Assembly (NCBI GenBank): GCA_018806985.1
Contig: JADANN010000366.1
Location: forward strand, 1,736,001-1,800,000
DNA length: 64,000 nucleotides
Direction of reading: 5' to 3'
Origin: Angiostrongylus vasorum
Taxonomy: Eukaryota > Nematoda > Chromadorea > Rhabditida > Metastrongylidae
The notes beneath the pieces were generated by a model. That model searched no databases. It had not been told where the DNA came from and saw nothing but the letters and a program-made list of their open reading frames with translations. Positions 44,350 to 56,149 of this stretch are shown here, piece after piece (position 1 is the first letter of the stretch; every line of letters begins with the position of its first letter). The translations under genes were made by a program, and so were the position numbers.

Positions 44350-46430
44350 AAAGGGAAAGCATAAAATGTATGAAGTTGTAAACAAGAAAAAAGGAATCTG
44401 ACATGGATTAAGCTTAGACCAAAAGCCACATCGTACTTGTTGTCAGTTGTTCGTGCATTCAACCAATAGATTGTTTGTATTACTGTATCCTTTGCGTGCG
44501 CGGGAAGAAGTTTATGCATGCCCGAATGGGTATGTTCGCGTATATGTGAGTTACATCCTGCACGCCAGTTATGTCAAAAACTCCGCAATCTAGAGGTCCA
44601 GAAAAACATGGAAGGTGGTCAGGCCTCCACTCCGACAAGTGAGCTCATTGTGAACAGTTATCTATTAGCATAGTCAGCATTCATGGAAAGCGCAAGGAAA
44701 GCTTTACATGAGTACTAATTGCTGCTTCAAGGCGAAGTCACAAGAACCGCTGACAATCACCAGGTCACGTTCTCGCTTTGATATGTTATTAATCTAGAAC
44801 GGATGAAATATGCATTTCATATGAAAAACTTTTCACATCAGCCCGCAAACACTCCGTCTACTTCAGGAAGAATAGATATTCAGTCTCAACAGTTTCTTCT
44901 TCTAGTCCAAACAAGTATCTCAAGAGTGATGGAATCTACAGTATCCAGCATGGAAAGAATTTGAGCCTCACATACTAACGACCTACTTCAAAGCCATATT
45001 GATGAACATGTTCATGTTCTTGGAGTTTTCATACATAAAAGAGTCATGTGCAAACTTGAATTTGATAAAATAGGTAAGGAGGTTCTGTATCAACTTCGCC
45101 TCCCTAAAAAAATCTTTCTTGTAATATTAAACCTTATTTATGAGAAGCGAATATGGCTGATTTCAGTAGCGGTTTGGAAAAGTTGGTTATCAGTCGAATC
45201 GCAAGAAAACGATGGTCGTTATAAACGGATTCCTCTGTTACGCTACATCTACGCCGGAGTAAACGAAAATCTCCAAATGCTTCGAATTAGCCTATCTGGA
45301 CTGAGACAGCCACATGCGTTAGCAACGAATTAGCTCCAGAAATGGGCGTGAAGAAGCGAGGGACTTTGTGAACGTCCGATAACATCGAAGAGGTACTAAA
45401 AGCAAAAAATAGGAGACCCGTTTTGACCTTCAAGTCTCGATGCTTTTTTTCTTTCTTAAGTCTCGAGATTCTCGAGGCTACGTACTTACGGTGAATGACC
45501 ACTTGGTGTTGTAGAACGTTCTATTACGGGCGCATTGATAAGACCATCTTGTATGACACAAACGAGAAGAAATTCAAAGTGCAGGTCTAGATCAGCGCTC
45601 AAGAATTAATGGTTAGTTAACGTTGATGGCTAAGTCTTATGGAATATGAATCGCATAACAAAAGACCACCCAATTGATGATCAGACTTCTTCATTGAGAT
45701 CCTAGAAGAACAATATGGGGCTTGTCAAGTCTCTAGAATAACCCACTGGGCTACGTAAACATGCTTAGGGACAAAAGTAGGTTTCCTCGGCATCCAGTGG
45801 AGTAACTCGACGCTCAGCGGAAAGGGCAGGTAATGAAAGTAAAATAAATAGAACAACTTCTTGAATTTCTTCTATAAATAGAGCCTTTCACTGAAATTGT
45901 CTTATGTGGGAGTAATGGCCGAAGAACCCCACTACATTAGGAGATATCAGTAACAATTTAGCACTAGATCTTCGATTCCTAGAGTGACGGTCCTGGAACA
46001 TAATATGCTTCAATACAGAGGAGACTAACTCCATCATGCAATAAAGATAAGGATGGAAGCAATGCTTTAGTGGCGTTGCTGGATTTGATGACTTCATGGT
46101 ACCATTAGTACTGCAACACTCCCCACTAATAATAATGGTAACGATGATAGTAATAATAATGGGAATAATATAAAAATTTGCTATTCAATAAAAACGGACA
46201 AGCTTCACCTTTGTTGAAAGGACCGTAGCCAACAAAGACAGCACTTGGAAATTCATTTCCGTCGACTTCTTGATATGGTGGAATGATAGTGCACATATGA
46301 CACCTTCACGCTCCATTGGCTTTATGAGCATATTAAAGAAGCCTAAAAAAGTTTGACATTGAAGATGTTTTAATGAGGCATGATGTAGGACGGTTCTCAA
46401 ATGGTTTTAGATTACCCAAACCAATCCACC
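44350..46430. other. No gene assigned; possible exon at 46212-46345 (minus)
   Basis: On the minus strand AACTTTTTTAG precedes a frame reading GFFNMLIKPMEREGV and later HHIKKSTEMNFQ up to AAG|GTGAAG, a good acceptor-donor pair. A second frame in the same interval is also open. A plus ORF at 45046-45333 (95 codons) has no splice support. An (AAT)n-like tract lies at 46126-46172. Confidence 0.3.
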
Positions 46431-46439
46431 TCAATACAT

Positions 46440-46665
46440 GTTAGTTTTTTATTCACTGCCTATTACAATTTTTCTGGAGCAGGGTATTATGTGTAATGCA
46501 ACCACAATGATGCTGAGATATTTGCAAAACTCCGGACCGCGGGTCTCTGCGGTGGGGATCGAACACACTACTGTCCTCTCCGGAGAGTAACGCGTTCACC
46601 ACCACACCAGGCGCGTCCTTCGTTTCGCATGTCTCTCAGCTAATTTTTTTATCGATCAGTGTCAA
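46440..46665 (-). repeat. SINE4 copy, left member of an inverted pair
   Basis: The reverse complement contains CGAAGGACGCGCCTGGTGTG, GTGTTCGATCCCC (B box), GAGTTTTGCAAATATCTCAG and the CCCTGC..GGCAGTGAATAA tail. Confidence 0.8.
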
Positions 46666-46875
46666 ACTAGCTAAGAAGCAGACAAAACGAAGGACTCGCA
46701 TAGTGTGGTGGTGAACGCGTAAAACCCCGCAAAAGGTGACGGCAGGTTCGCTATCCATCGCGGACACCTGCGGTCTGGAGTTTTGCAAATATCTCAGCAT
46801 CATTGTGGTTGTATTACCCATAATACCCTGCCGTGAAAAAATTACAATAGGCAACAAATAAAAAATTTAACATTG
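46666..46875 (+). repeat. SINE4 copy, right member of an inverted pair
   Basis: GACAAAACGAAGGACTCGCA, TGTGGTGGTGAACGCG, CTGGAGTTTTGCAAATATC, ATACCCTGCCGTGAAAAAA and the tail AGGCAACAAATAAAAAA. It follows the minus copy with almost no spacer. Confidence 0.8.
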
Positions 46876-46879
46876 TGAT

Positions 46880-47135
46880 TTCGATTACAGCCTCAGCTTA
46901 ACTGGTTTCATTGCCGATTTGGGCTCCCCAGAGCAGTCTCGCTGGTGGCTGATTGCTGTGGCACTGGTCGATAGAACAGGCTGAGAGACAGGCGAAACGA
47001 AGGACCCGCATGGTGTGGTGTTGAACGCGTTACTCCCCTGGAAAGGACAGTAGCGCGTTCGCTCCCTCACCGCACACACCTGCGGTGCAAAGTTTTGCAA
47101 ATATCTTAGTATCATTGTGGTTGTCTCGCCATAGT
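46880..47135 (+). repeat. SINE4 copy with full 5' head
   Basis: Head CCTCAGCTTAACTGGTTTCA, GCCGATTTGGGCTCCCCAGA and GGTGGCTGATTGCTG, then GACAGGCGAAACGAAGG, the tRNA-like part ending GCGCGTTCGCTCCC, and GTTTTGCAAATATCTTAG. It is in tandem with the previous plus copy. Confidence 0.8.
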
Positions 47136-47139
47136 TAAA

Positions 47140-48960
47140 AAAATATGAGTGCTAAATTCCACGGTAGAGCATAACCACAAACAGTGTCTTGGTACAGTGT
47201 TAGAAAGCTCGACATCGCTGCTATATTCTTTTCCTTCTTTTCCATACAGGTGAGAAAATCTTAGATATGCATAAATTTTGACTGGTGATCCGTAGTTCTC
47301 GAGTGACAAGTGGTTCGCTAATGCTCGTTTTCTTCAACTCTTTGTTTACAAAGAGTGTCTTTTGGTCAAATTAGCTAAAAATATGAGGAAGCAATTGAAA
47401 TGTCCTATAAAATGCATCGGAAGACAGTTCATAGCTTCGGAAATGGTTGCGTCATATCGTCTGTAATCCCACCTGTCTTTCTTCCCTTACCCATAAAGGA
47501 GCTGTGTCCGCTTCAAAATTGCCATCATCGAATAATACAAGCTTTTGCAGCGTCATCTCAAGCTGTTCCTAATGGCTCAGATTGTCTGGATTGTGGAATA
47601 GCCAGCCTGGCACCTGTGAAAGTGAATGCTCAACCCAGCATTTTCTCTATAGGCAGCCCCTACATATAAATGAAATTAAAGGTCTTTGAGAAGCTATGAC
47701 TTGAATTGTTCAACAGGCAGAGTGTGAAACTTTCTCCGAAATCGTACAATTTTTAGATACACTAAAGCTCTCACTAAGTTAGCTGCGCTTGCCTTGAAAG
47801 GGCTGGTTCAAAACATTCTGAAGTGTTGAAAAAAAAGCATCATCCTTTTGTCTCAAAGAAATTCATGTCTTTAGGGAAAGTGAAAAGAATTGTTCTCAGA
47901 AAACGGTGGCTTACCATCTCACCGATTTTTTTCGAGACGGTGACTCGTTAACGAAGAAATTCAAAGAAGCTTGAATATTTGTCAGATGTGACATTCCGGA
48001 GCATTAATATCTAGTGTTCCTCATAGTAATAGCGTTACGAAATCAAGCGACTAGGGACGCAGTTTAGGAGGCTTATTGTGCCATCTGCGATGCATAGACT
48101 ACCGTTCATCACGTAATCACTTGTCAAAGCATCTCTTCCATCCTTTTAGTTCTCTGGATACTGCGAACCATATCGGAGACCGGATTCATGCATAGGTTCC
48201 GCCGTGGCTTGACGATTTGTCTCCTTCTCTCCTAATTAATGTTATGAATACAGCTCTAATATGGTTTTCTCGGAAATCCTAACATAGCCTTTGTACCCTA
48301 CGAAGCTGTCTTCCATAAGCGAAAGAATGAAAGGGTTCTTGTTTGAATATAGCATAGGTGTATGGAGATTTGGCACCTTCTCGATAATACCTTATCGAAG
48401 GATATCCGCACTCTAGGAAAGAAGCCGAAAATTTCCTATAGCCTCTTCCATGCCACAGTTCTTTCTAACTCAGCCTTGCCTCAGCCTTGGCATGGAAAAT
48501 TTGGGTGGTAGAATAAATTGAGTCCAGTGTTTCGAAACGCTATCGAAGTGGCGATGCTGAGAGTATCAAGTGTTATGAACGTGAGAGGAATGAGAGATAC
48601 CACACTATGTCGACGATAATAATAGTTGTTGCTAAGCATCTCAAGATCTAGAAAATCAAGGTGAATTTAAGTATTTATAAAGTAACTAGGCGCCTAACAC
48701 TTTTCAGCGTTCGCCTCTTAGGATCTGCTTGATGAATGCAGATTGACTAGATAAACATTGTTTTTTCACTCCTATTTTGGAATATTTCATCAACATATTT
48801 TCCTCGGTGCTGGTTTATTAGCAATATTTCTCAGTCACTGAAGGACTCAAAGAATTTAAAGCTTTTCTAAGAGGCCCCACAACCGTAAATTCAGTATTAC
48901 CCAATTGCTAAACTCTTTCCAAATTTTTCAACTTCTTTTGGAATATCGTAAGATCGCAAA
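47140..48960. other. No gene assigned; unassigned plus ORF at 47400-47669
   Basis: The 89-codon ORF contains KELCPLQNCHHRIIQ and SDCLDCGIASLAPVK and ends at TAA; four cysteines in two CxxC-like pairs are notable, but I recognise no domain. The rest is AT-rich. A local inverted repeat (TTCCATGCC / GGCATGGAA) lies at 48447-48500. Confidence 0.3.
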
Positions 48961-49550
48961 GATAATCACCCTATCACCTGTAGTATCACCTGTAGTCCCG
49001 TTGATCGTCGAGTGACTCGAGCGGGCGCCAGTAAGTCTTCCATTTTTTCCCTGTCGCGTGCGAGAGTAGCCCAATGGGTTCTGCTCGCTCTAGGGACTCG
49101 TCGAGCATCATATCTTTCTTCAAAGCTCTTTGTGAAAAACTCTGACCATCGGGTCGATGGTCTTCGTGCTGTACGTTTGACATCCCGAGGAATCCAGTCA
49201 CTAACGGCTCTTGTCCATCGGTTATAATTCATATGCATTACGTGTCCGGCCCACCTTATCTCCGACTGTTTGGCGTACAGAAGGGCATCTTTGATATTTG
49301 ATCGTTGACGCAGTCGCAGCTTCGGATCCCATCCATTACTTGTGTGAAACAGGACACTACTAGCATCGTCCTTTCGACTGCGCGTTCGATAACGCTGAGT
49401 GATCTTTCATCCTGCTTACGCAGTCACAAGGTTTCTGACGCATACGTTAGGACAGGAAGTACCGTTGAGGCGAAAAACGTGGACACGGAGTCGGGTGTTC
49501 TTTGTTCTCTTCACTACATCCTCGATGCTCTCGAGAGCTCCCGAAGCCGG

Positions 49551-49608
49551 TCATTTCCTTCTGCTCAGCTCTGGAGCCGAATCGTTCATCATTTTGATTT
49601 CCCGACCA

Positions 49609-49682
<74 letters not shown>

Positions 49683-52314
49683 GGAGCATTCGGAGATATG
49701 CGTTCCACTGAGCATGAGTGGGGCATGTGAAACGAATCCGTTCTTCAAGAACATCGTTTTTGTGAGATTCAGTTGAAGACCACTCTTTCCACAAGCTTTA
49801 TCAAAGTCGGCAAGCGTACGTACCGCTTGGTTAATGTTCGATGTTATAAGGACGATGTCATCAGCAAAGCGAAGATGGTGTAACTGCCAACCACCGATTT
49901 TCACTTTCATATTATCCCATTCCAGTGTTCGCATGACGTTCTGGAAGGTGGCGGTAAATAATTTTGGCGCGATGGTATCGCCTTGGCTAACTCCTCTTTT
50001 GACGTCAATGATAATATCGTCGTAGAATGTTGATACCTTGGTTATGAAATTTTTGTACAGCTCACGAAGAATCTTTATGTACTGAGTAGAGACTCCTTGA
50101 CTATCCAGGGCTTCCAAGACTGCATCTATCTCGATTGAATAAAAGGAATTTTGTAAATCGATGAAGGTGAGACAGAGCAGGCTTTTGTAATCTCGCGATA
50201 CTTCAATGAGCCTTGTTGTTACCGTGTGGATGTGGTCCATCGTACTAAATCCTTTTCGAAGCCCTGCTTGTTCAAATGGCTGTCCTTCGTCCAGTGTTCT
50301 ACAATCCTGTTCAAGATGACTCGAGTGAAAAGTTTGTAGACGACAGACAGTAAGCGGATTGGACGATAGCTACCGATATCCTGTAGGTCACCCTTCTTGA
50401 ACAATAACACGGTCATGCTGGTCTTCCAGTGGGTAGGGACCTCGCATTCGGACAGGTAGCGTGTGAAGAGCCGAACCAGTGTGTTTATGAGGACTGCCGG
50501 AAGGTTCTTCAGGTGTTAGTGTCTTATCCTGTCCGGACCTGGTGTTGTTCGATTTCTCACCGACGAAATGGCATATCGGATTTCGGAAGGGAGAACCGGT
50601 GGCACAACATATCCATCCTCCTTTATTTCATATGACGGAAGGAGGACGTGGCTATCGAAGAGATCAGAGTAGTATTCGTATATGAATTTCCCCAGTGCCT
50701 TTCTGGACGCTGTAGCTGTTCCGTCTGGGCGTCGGAGTGCAATCATCTTGGTCTTGTAATTGGCGAAGCTTCGATGAGCTATGCGAATGCTTTTCCCAGC
50801 TTCTGCAGCTTCGACCATTACTGCTGCTCTTCTCACTTTAAGATCTTCTTTTATCGCCTGTCTGCACTGTTTTGCAAGTTCGGACGTTCGTTCGTGGTTG
50901 CCTGCAGCTTGTGCGATTCCACGCTGGCGTATTAGCTCGAGTGTTTCTAGAGACAAACGTCTCTTGGTAACCATCGAACTCTCAGCTTTCATAGCGCTAA
51001 CGTGAAGATGTTAAATGAGCCGATCGTATTCTTCGTCGATGTTATCGACAACGGCATCTTCCCAACAGCCGACTGATGAATTTAATAAGTCCCAGTTTGC
51101 GGTGGTTCTGGGACTTCGGTTTTTGAATTTAGCGGTTTTTTCTCCTTTCCGCGAGAAATAGAATCTTGCACGAAGGAGACGGTGGTCTGATCCCGTGTAG
51201 AATTTTGGGACAACAGCGACATCGGTTAGGAAAAACCTTCTATTTACTATGATGTGGTCTACTTCGTTATGGTATTCTCCATTGGGAGACTCCCACGTCC
51301 AGCGCTTAGGGTGGGGCTTCTGGAATTATAAGTTACCGTGGATTGTCTTGGTCGCCATGATAAACTCAGCCGCTCACCCTGATCGTTCCATGCTTATCCG
51401 TGAGTCCCAATGTGACGTTATTCAAACGTTCTTCTTGGTCCAATCTTGGCGTTAAAATCTCCAGTGATGAACATGAAGAGCGTATGGTCTTCTCTGTATA
51501 ACTTCTCAAAGCCCATATAGAACGCTTCGACTTCTCCTTCGTCATAGTTTGACGTCGGCGCGTAAACGACGAAGATTGTCAAAGCCGGAATTGATCCACA
51601 ACTTTTTAATCGTTAACGTCCGATTCGGATTGTAAGTTGTTCGAATGAATCGATGTTCATGGACAAACTCGTGTTGACGAGAACGCCGACGCCGCCGACT
51701 CCTCTATTGTCGTATGTTCCGAGGAACAGTTCTCTGGCGTCATAGACGGCGTTGAAAGGCTGGCGTCTTCTCGTTTCGGCCAGGCCGATGACGTCGTACT
51801 TTATCCTTCTTGCTTGCATGAGCAAGTCTTCTATCGAGGACTCGGATGCAAGTGTGCGTGCATTGTAGGTACAGATCGTCACCGTAGTTCTTTGAAATCC
51901 AGGCAGCTTCCATTGGCCCTGAGATTTTTGCAGCCTCTCGGTACGCTTCCTACCCAACGCTGCGAAATTGGGGGCTCTTTCGGGGTCAGAGGAATGAGAC
52001 CCGCTTTTTTTTGTTACTGTGTTTAGCATTTTGATACCCACGGGTAGCTTGCTGGGCTCTGACATGGGGGGCTGGGTGTACTCACGGGTAGCTTGCCAGG
52101 CTCTCCCATAGTGGACATGGAGCTTATTTTTTGGGGGCGACTTCTCGCGGCCTCCCATATACTTCCCTGCCACTTGGTTGCAGGCTTTTGGGTGAATTGA
52201 CTCGTAGAATACAATCCGCACAAGCGAGAACGCACTCACACACGCATGCATTAATACGCCCCGTAAATGCAAAAAGTATGTGCCAAATCGGCGCAGCAGA
52301 AACAGGGAGTCCAT
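49551..52314 (-). pseudogene. Broken endonuclease-reverse transcriptase ORF of RTE-A copy 2
   Basis: RT landmarks: GDLQDIGSYRPIRLL, FIDLQNSFYS (usual QKAFDS altered), VKRGVSQGDTIAPKL, LHHLRFADDIVLIT (FADD box intact), LNLTKTMFLKNG. Endonuclease: [19 protein letters not shown] and, in another frame, [10 protein letters not shown] (catalytic GDFN intact, unlike copy 1). The TAA after RIGR (51615-51617) is shared with copy 1. A (Tyr-Ile)n run encoded by the TA tract sits between the RT and the C-terminal region. Not functional. Confidence 0.85.
49612..49679. repeat. (TA)n microsatellite inside RTE-A copy 2
   Basis: About 68 bp of pure TA. At the same place copy 1 has the short AT-rich stretch TAACATAATATAAC, so the tract seems to have grown in place after insertion. 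Confidence 0.95.
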
Positions 52315-52789
52315 CCCCTGGATCCTTCTGCGTCTCGGGGAAGCGAAGGTCGCTTTTGGTCCGCGATTAACTCCCTATCCGCCACCTGGGGACGCGCCAA
52401 GTAGCCTCGCGATTAACCGGCTCGAGATCGCTCATATGAGGGAGATCCGTGGCGCAAAGATAATACAGAATAAAATCATACAAGGGGAAAACTGAAATCC
52501 TTAACCCTTTCACGGCCGTATGCAGTAACATCAATGCGTACATGAGGATGACAGGGTGGGACGTATGCGTTGCCATTTTATATCCAGGTGCCCCTTTTAG
52601 GCCACAGTTTTTTTTTCTGTACGTTTTGTGTTCTATTGAAGAGTTATACAACGCAGATATCGTGCCAAACGTTATCAGTGTGAATTTGCTCTCCACACTC
52701 AATAATTTACAAAACACTGTTCTTCGTTGTGCTCATGTAGGCGTGGAAATAGATATAAGGAAATATTGAAGTGTATTCGCAGACAACGG

Positions 52790-52872
52790 TTTACTGCCTC
52801 ACTGTGACTGGGAGGTGTTCCTGGGTGTCGGGCTGAGATGTAGATTCATCTCACGGCAAGGGTGCCGATTCA
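52790..52872 (+). repeat. Family C 5' fragment
   Basis: TGGGAGGTGTTCCTGGGTGT and CGGGCTGAGATGTA match the family C 5' end; similarity then stops. A full family C copy begins 230 bp downstream in the same orientation. Confidence 0.65.
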
Positions 52873-53104
52873 TTTTTAAGTATTTTAGAAAGGCGTAGTC
52901 TCCTGAAACGTCAATCGTGGTGGTAAAAATTTTGCAGTGACCTCTTACCAACTTATTAGAAATATAGTAGTGCACTGATCCCAGTTTTACCGCTCTTTTG
53001 CTTTGCGCTTTCGTTTCACTTTTTATTTATTTTCATACTTCATTATTCTTGAGTTTGTTTATTATTCACACTAACCATCACAAGCGCTCCCAGCAGTCTA
53101 ACTC

Positions 53105-53475
53105 CTCATCGTGGCGAGGAGATGTTCCTAGATTTCGGGCTGCGATGTACAGCGGGTGGATTCATCTCCCCGATAAGGTCTCTCTTGCTGAGAGGGAGTC
53201 CAGCGCTTCCACCAAGAACCTCAGCTAAGAGCAAACCAATAGCAGGGTCGGCCACCGTCCTGATATCAAACTAGTGGCATGGTGGCAAATCTCCGTCCGA
53301 GGCACAAAAGCTACGATTGTTTGTGGTGGTGACGACTTGGACAGACTTTGACCAGGCTGACCATAGTACTCCTGGGGAACACCATGACTAAGCCAGCAAA
53401 ATTTCGAAAAATGTAGATTATGCTGGGGTCCGCACAACCAGTCAGTGCGGGCCGTCAAAGCATCGAAGTAAAGTG
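53105..53475 (+). repeat. Family C repeat, near full length
   Basis: CATCGTGGCGAGGAGATGTTC, TCGGGCTGCGATGTACAGCG, AGCAAACCAATAGCAGG, GGCATGGTGGCAAATCTCC, GACAGACTTTGACCAGGC, TTATGCTGGGGTCCGCACAA, then GCGGGCCGTCAAAGCATCG. Confidence 0.8.
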
Positions 53476-53646
53476 TATTCAGCATATATGAGACAAACGA
53501 TTTATGACTGGCTATCAGTTGTTAACTCCATCGACATCGGGACGATCGACAACTCGTTTTCACCAGAAATAAGAGGGCAGGAATGTTCAAGGAATTATAA
53601 AATAATGAACTAGAGGATATGTATAACAAAAAGAAGAGAGTTTTTA

Positions 53647-54000
53647 GTGACAAATCGTTTGGATAAAGTTATGTATAGAGTTGAAGACACAAAAAATGGA
53701 TTTGGTCATTCCTGCAGAACACGGACTTCACGCATTGAGCTGAGTGCACAGAAAATATGTATAATGCTACGTGGTCGCCACACAGACTTTTATGCAGTGG
53801 CTAGAAGTTTAAAATTTAAGCACGAGCATAGCAGCTGTTTTCATATGACGTCATCTCGTCCTGCTGGATGGAAATCCCTGCTTGTCCAACCACAGTGCTA
53901 TTCTAAATACGAGCGTTTTTTATATGACCCAACACCGCTTGTTAAACAGTTCTGGGCAGGTCTTTGCTTCAATTCATTAGCTCACATATGTCATCCATGA
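53647..54000 (+). other. Unassigned 117-codon ORF
   Basis: It contains GFGHSCRTRTSRIELSAQ, GRHTDFYAVARSLKFK and PLVKQFWAGLCFNSL, and ends at TGA where a minus-strand SINE2 begins. No upstream splice acceptor is obvious and no family is recognised. It may be a chance frame or the remains of an older element. Confidence 0.25.
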
Positions 54001-54004
54001 AGGT

Positions 54005-54215
54005 TTTCAAATTTGCATGTAGGCTCGGCTGCTGTTTGAGAACTTTTGCCTTCTTTAACGAATGTTATTGAATGGTCGTTGAGAGAATTTTCCTTGTAAT
54101 CTTAATGTCGACAAACTAGGACGTTCTTACGAGGACTAGAGGGAGCGAACTTCTAAACAAGGCTAGTACCAGGTTTCCCATGAAGGAAGGGTTGGTGGGT
54201 CCGATGCGTGGTTCA
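54005..54215 (-). repeat. SINE2 3' part, minus strand, diverged
   Basis: The reverse complement shows TGGGAAACCTGGTACTAGCC (central block), AGATTACAAGGAAAATTCTC, TTCTCAAACAGCAGCCG. The tRNA-like head is not recognisable. Confidence 0.6.
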
Positions 54216-54404
54216 CAAATATGTGTTCTGTAATACGCAGTTACGTAAGGTATTCAAAAATGGTAACACAGACATTTCTCGAGATTTTTTACGCAGTGGG
54301 GTTTCCCGTCGTTCCAAATCGTTTTGGCGACTTCTGTTAGTAGTGACAACCGGCTGGAAACAGCGTCGGCTTAGGCTCAGGCTTGGATCGAGTTTCATCG
54401 ATCC

Positions 54405-54510
54405 GGCGACTTTTCGAGCGTTTCGGCGATTTTGCGCTTTTTCGGCGTTTTTCGAAGTTGCGGCATTTTAGGAGGTTCGGGCGACTTTTCTAGATTTCGG
54501 CAAGTCATAG
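54405..54510 (+). repeat. Short imperfect CGGCGA/TTTTC array
   Basis: Successive units such as CCGGCGACTTTTCGAGCG, TTTCGGCGATTTTGCGC, TTTTTCGGCGTTTTTCG and GGGCGACTTTTCTAG repeat with a period near 15 bp. No gene is linked to it. Confidence 0.5.
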
Positions 54511-54659
54511 CCACCATGGGAAATTCTGTGTCTATATCACTAAGTGAATTTGTTTAGCAAGTTAGAAAGTTTGGATGATCACTACCGCTTCTTCATCGAA
54601 AAAATGCAGCAACGCTGCTATTAAAAGAAGAACCTATACAATATCATTGTGAATTATTA

Positions 54660-55004
54660 TTGGGTAACAGTATTAATAGTGCAAGCTGCATTTTTACACC
54701 CGAGTTCCAGTGCTGTATTCCCATGAGAGACTTGAAACCGAATTCCCTCAATACGATTATGTTATCGGAGTCGTGGTTGATGTCCTACGTTGAACATACG
54801 GAGCCTCCTTCGGGCTGGCCAATACAGCCAAGGTTAGCTGAACAGATTAAGGAACGACGTCGACTCAGTTGGTATCACACCAAACAAAAATTTTGTGAAA
54901 TAGGTCGGGATCCACATACGTGTTGCCATATGGGCCGTGAAGAAGCTGGTGGACTGGTTGTTTCTGGCTTAGCCGACCAACATTTCGAAGTGATCTGCAT
55001 TTAA
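54660..55004 (+). other. Unassigned 114-codon ORF
   Basis: It contains PPSGWPIQPRLAEQIKER and LSWYHTKQKFCEI, and a second frame in the first half reads HERLETEFPQYDYVIGV. Overlap of two good frames suggests an old frameshifted element rather than a live gene. No domain recognised. Confidence 0.25.
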
Positions 55005-55910
55005 ATCTGTTGAAATCGCTGTAGCAAGCATCACTTCGAAGAGGATAGCAACACACACTCAGCTGATTCTCCAGATCGAAACTGCCCCCGCACTCTCTAT
55101 AGAAGGTCTAATCACTGTGCTATCAAAGGACTGAACTGGTCCTTGTCAAAAGGAATCGTATTAGCTTTGGAATTAATTTGCTAATGATGAACGAATCTTT
55201 GGGATTTTCAAAATATTTACCTTTATTATGTGGATAGAATGAGAAAGACGTTTGAAAAAAACCGACATGCGTTTCATGTTTCTGTCAACGTACAATCGTT
55301 AAAGAATCCCTTTTACTAAGATGGTATTCAACCTTTGAGCCAACGGGTTCGAATGCGTATTTCTCGATCATAACTTTACCTGATGGGAGTCGCGCCGAAT
55401 CGTTTAATCTGTAACTGTTACAATTTTCGCTGTCATTTTAAACTTTCTTCTGCGGCAACATTAATCTCAGAATAGACAGCTGAGATGGAAGATCCACGTT
55501 TTTGGAGGAACACAATGAATGAAAGGGTTAAGTCACGCTGAAATCGCACCAGTTGCAGACCCAGCAACCTGCGCAAGTTGATACTCAGGCCGCCATTGAT
55601 ATTTTCAGAGCTACATCTCTTTAGGTATAATGCAGGAAACAATGATGAACGCCTAAGGTCAGAGCAGTTCTACTTATTGAGTGACAGTGCCTCCAGCATG
55701 CAATAGAAGTGAAGAAGAAAGTAAAGGAGAGATCAGTTATTACTCAGATTTTATTGCTTCTTCCAACATTCCTACATGTTTTCTACGCAACCCTCTTCCT
55801 TTAGTTAAAGCTGAATCATTTCGCTTTAAAAGGCTGACGAACATTATAATCGGTACTGCCTTATTCTGACGTTCAAATTTTCAGTGGTTCCGGTTATGCT
55901 TCTTCAAATT
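55005..55910. other. No gene or repeat recognised
   Basis: Only short frames (69 codons minus at 55433-55642; 62 codons plus at 55681-55869), without splice support or a recognisable family. Confidence 0.3.
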
Positions 55911-55914
55911 GAGT

Positions 55915-56145
55915 CTGCCCCAGGTCCCGACATCAAACTAGTCGCATCATGGCAAATCTCCGTCTCATCCACAAAGGCGGCGACTGCCTGTGGTGGTGAC
56001 GACCTGAGCAGACTTTGGCCAGGCTAACCGCGGGTCTTCGAGGAACCACAGTGGCTAAACTAACAGAATTCCGAAAAAATGGAAATTACTCGGGGGCCCG
56101 AACAACCAGTGAAGTAGGGCCATCCTAGTATCCAAGTAAGTGAGT
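55915..56145 (+). repeat. Family C repeat, 5'-truncated
   Basis: It begins at CCCAGGTCCCGACATCAAAC, then ATGGCAAATCTCCGTCTC, GACGACCTGAGCAGACTTTG and AACCACAGTGGC, and ends ATCCTAGTATCCAAGTAAGT. The 5' truncation is typical of LINE-mobilised SINEs. Confidence 0.8.
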
Positions 56146-56149
56146 AAAT

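Larger units (their letters stand above)
42613..44350. mobile_element. Palindromic pair of PLE (Penelope-like) 3' fragments
   Basis: Left arm about 42613-43479 and right arm 43489-44350 are near-identical reverse complements around a 9-nt spacer. Each arm runs from the element's linker/GIY-YIG region at the centre outwards to the terminal segment with GGTTGTTAAAC..CATTTACTTCC. Stretches compared by eye differ at about 2-3% of positions plus single-base indels. PLEs are retroelements with a telomerase-like RT and usually a C-terminal GIY-YIG endonuclease; only the C-terminal part and the terminal repeat are here, no RT. Confidence 0.85.
48966..52453 (-). mobile_element. RTE-A LINE, copy 2, nearly full length
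   Basis: About 3.49 kb, same orientation and structure as copy 1: 5' terminus with CTCATATGAGGGAGATCC near 52431-52448 and a 3' end of two ACAGGTGATA units. It differs from copy 1 by a (TA)n tract inside the ORF and many substitutions, except in one nearly identical ~500-bp block. Confidence 0.88.
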
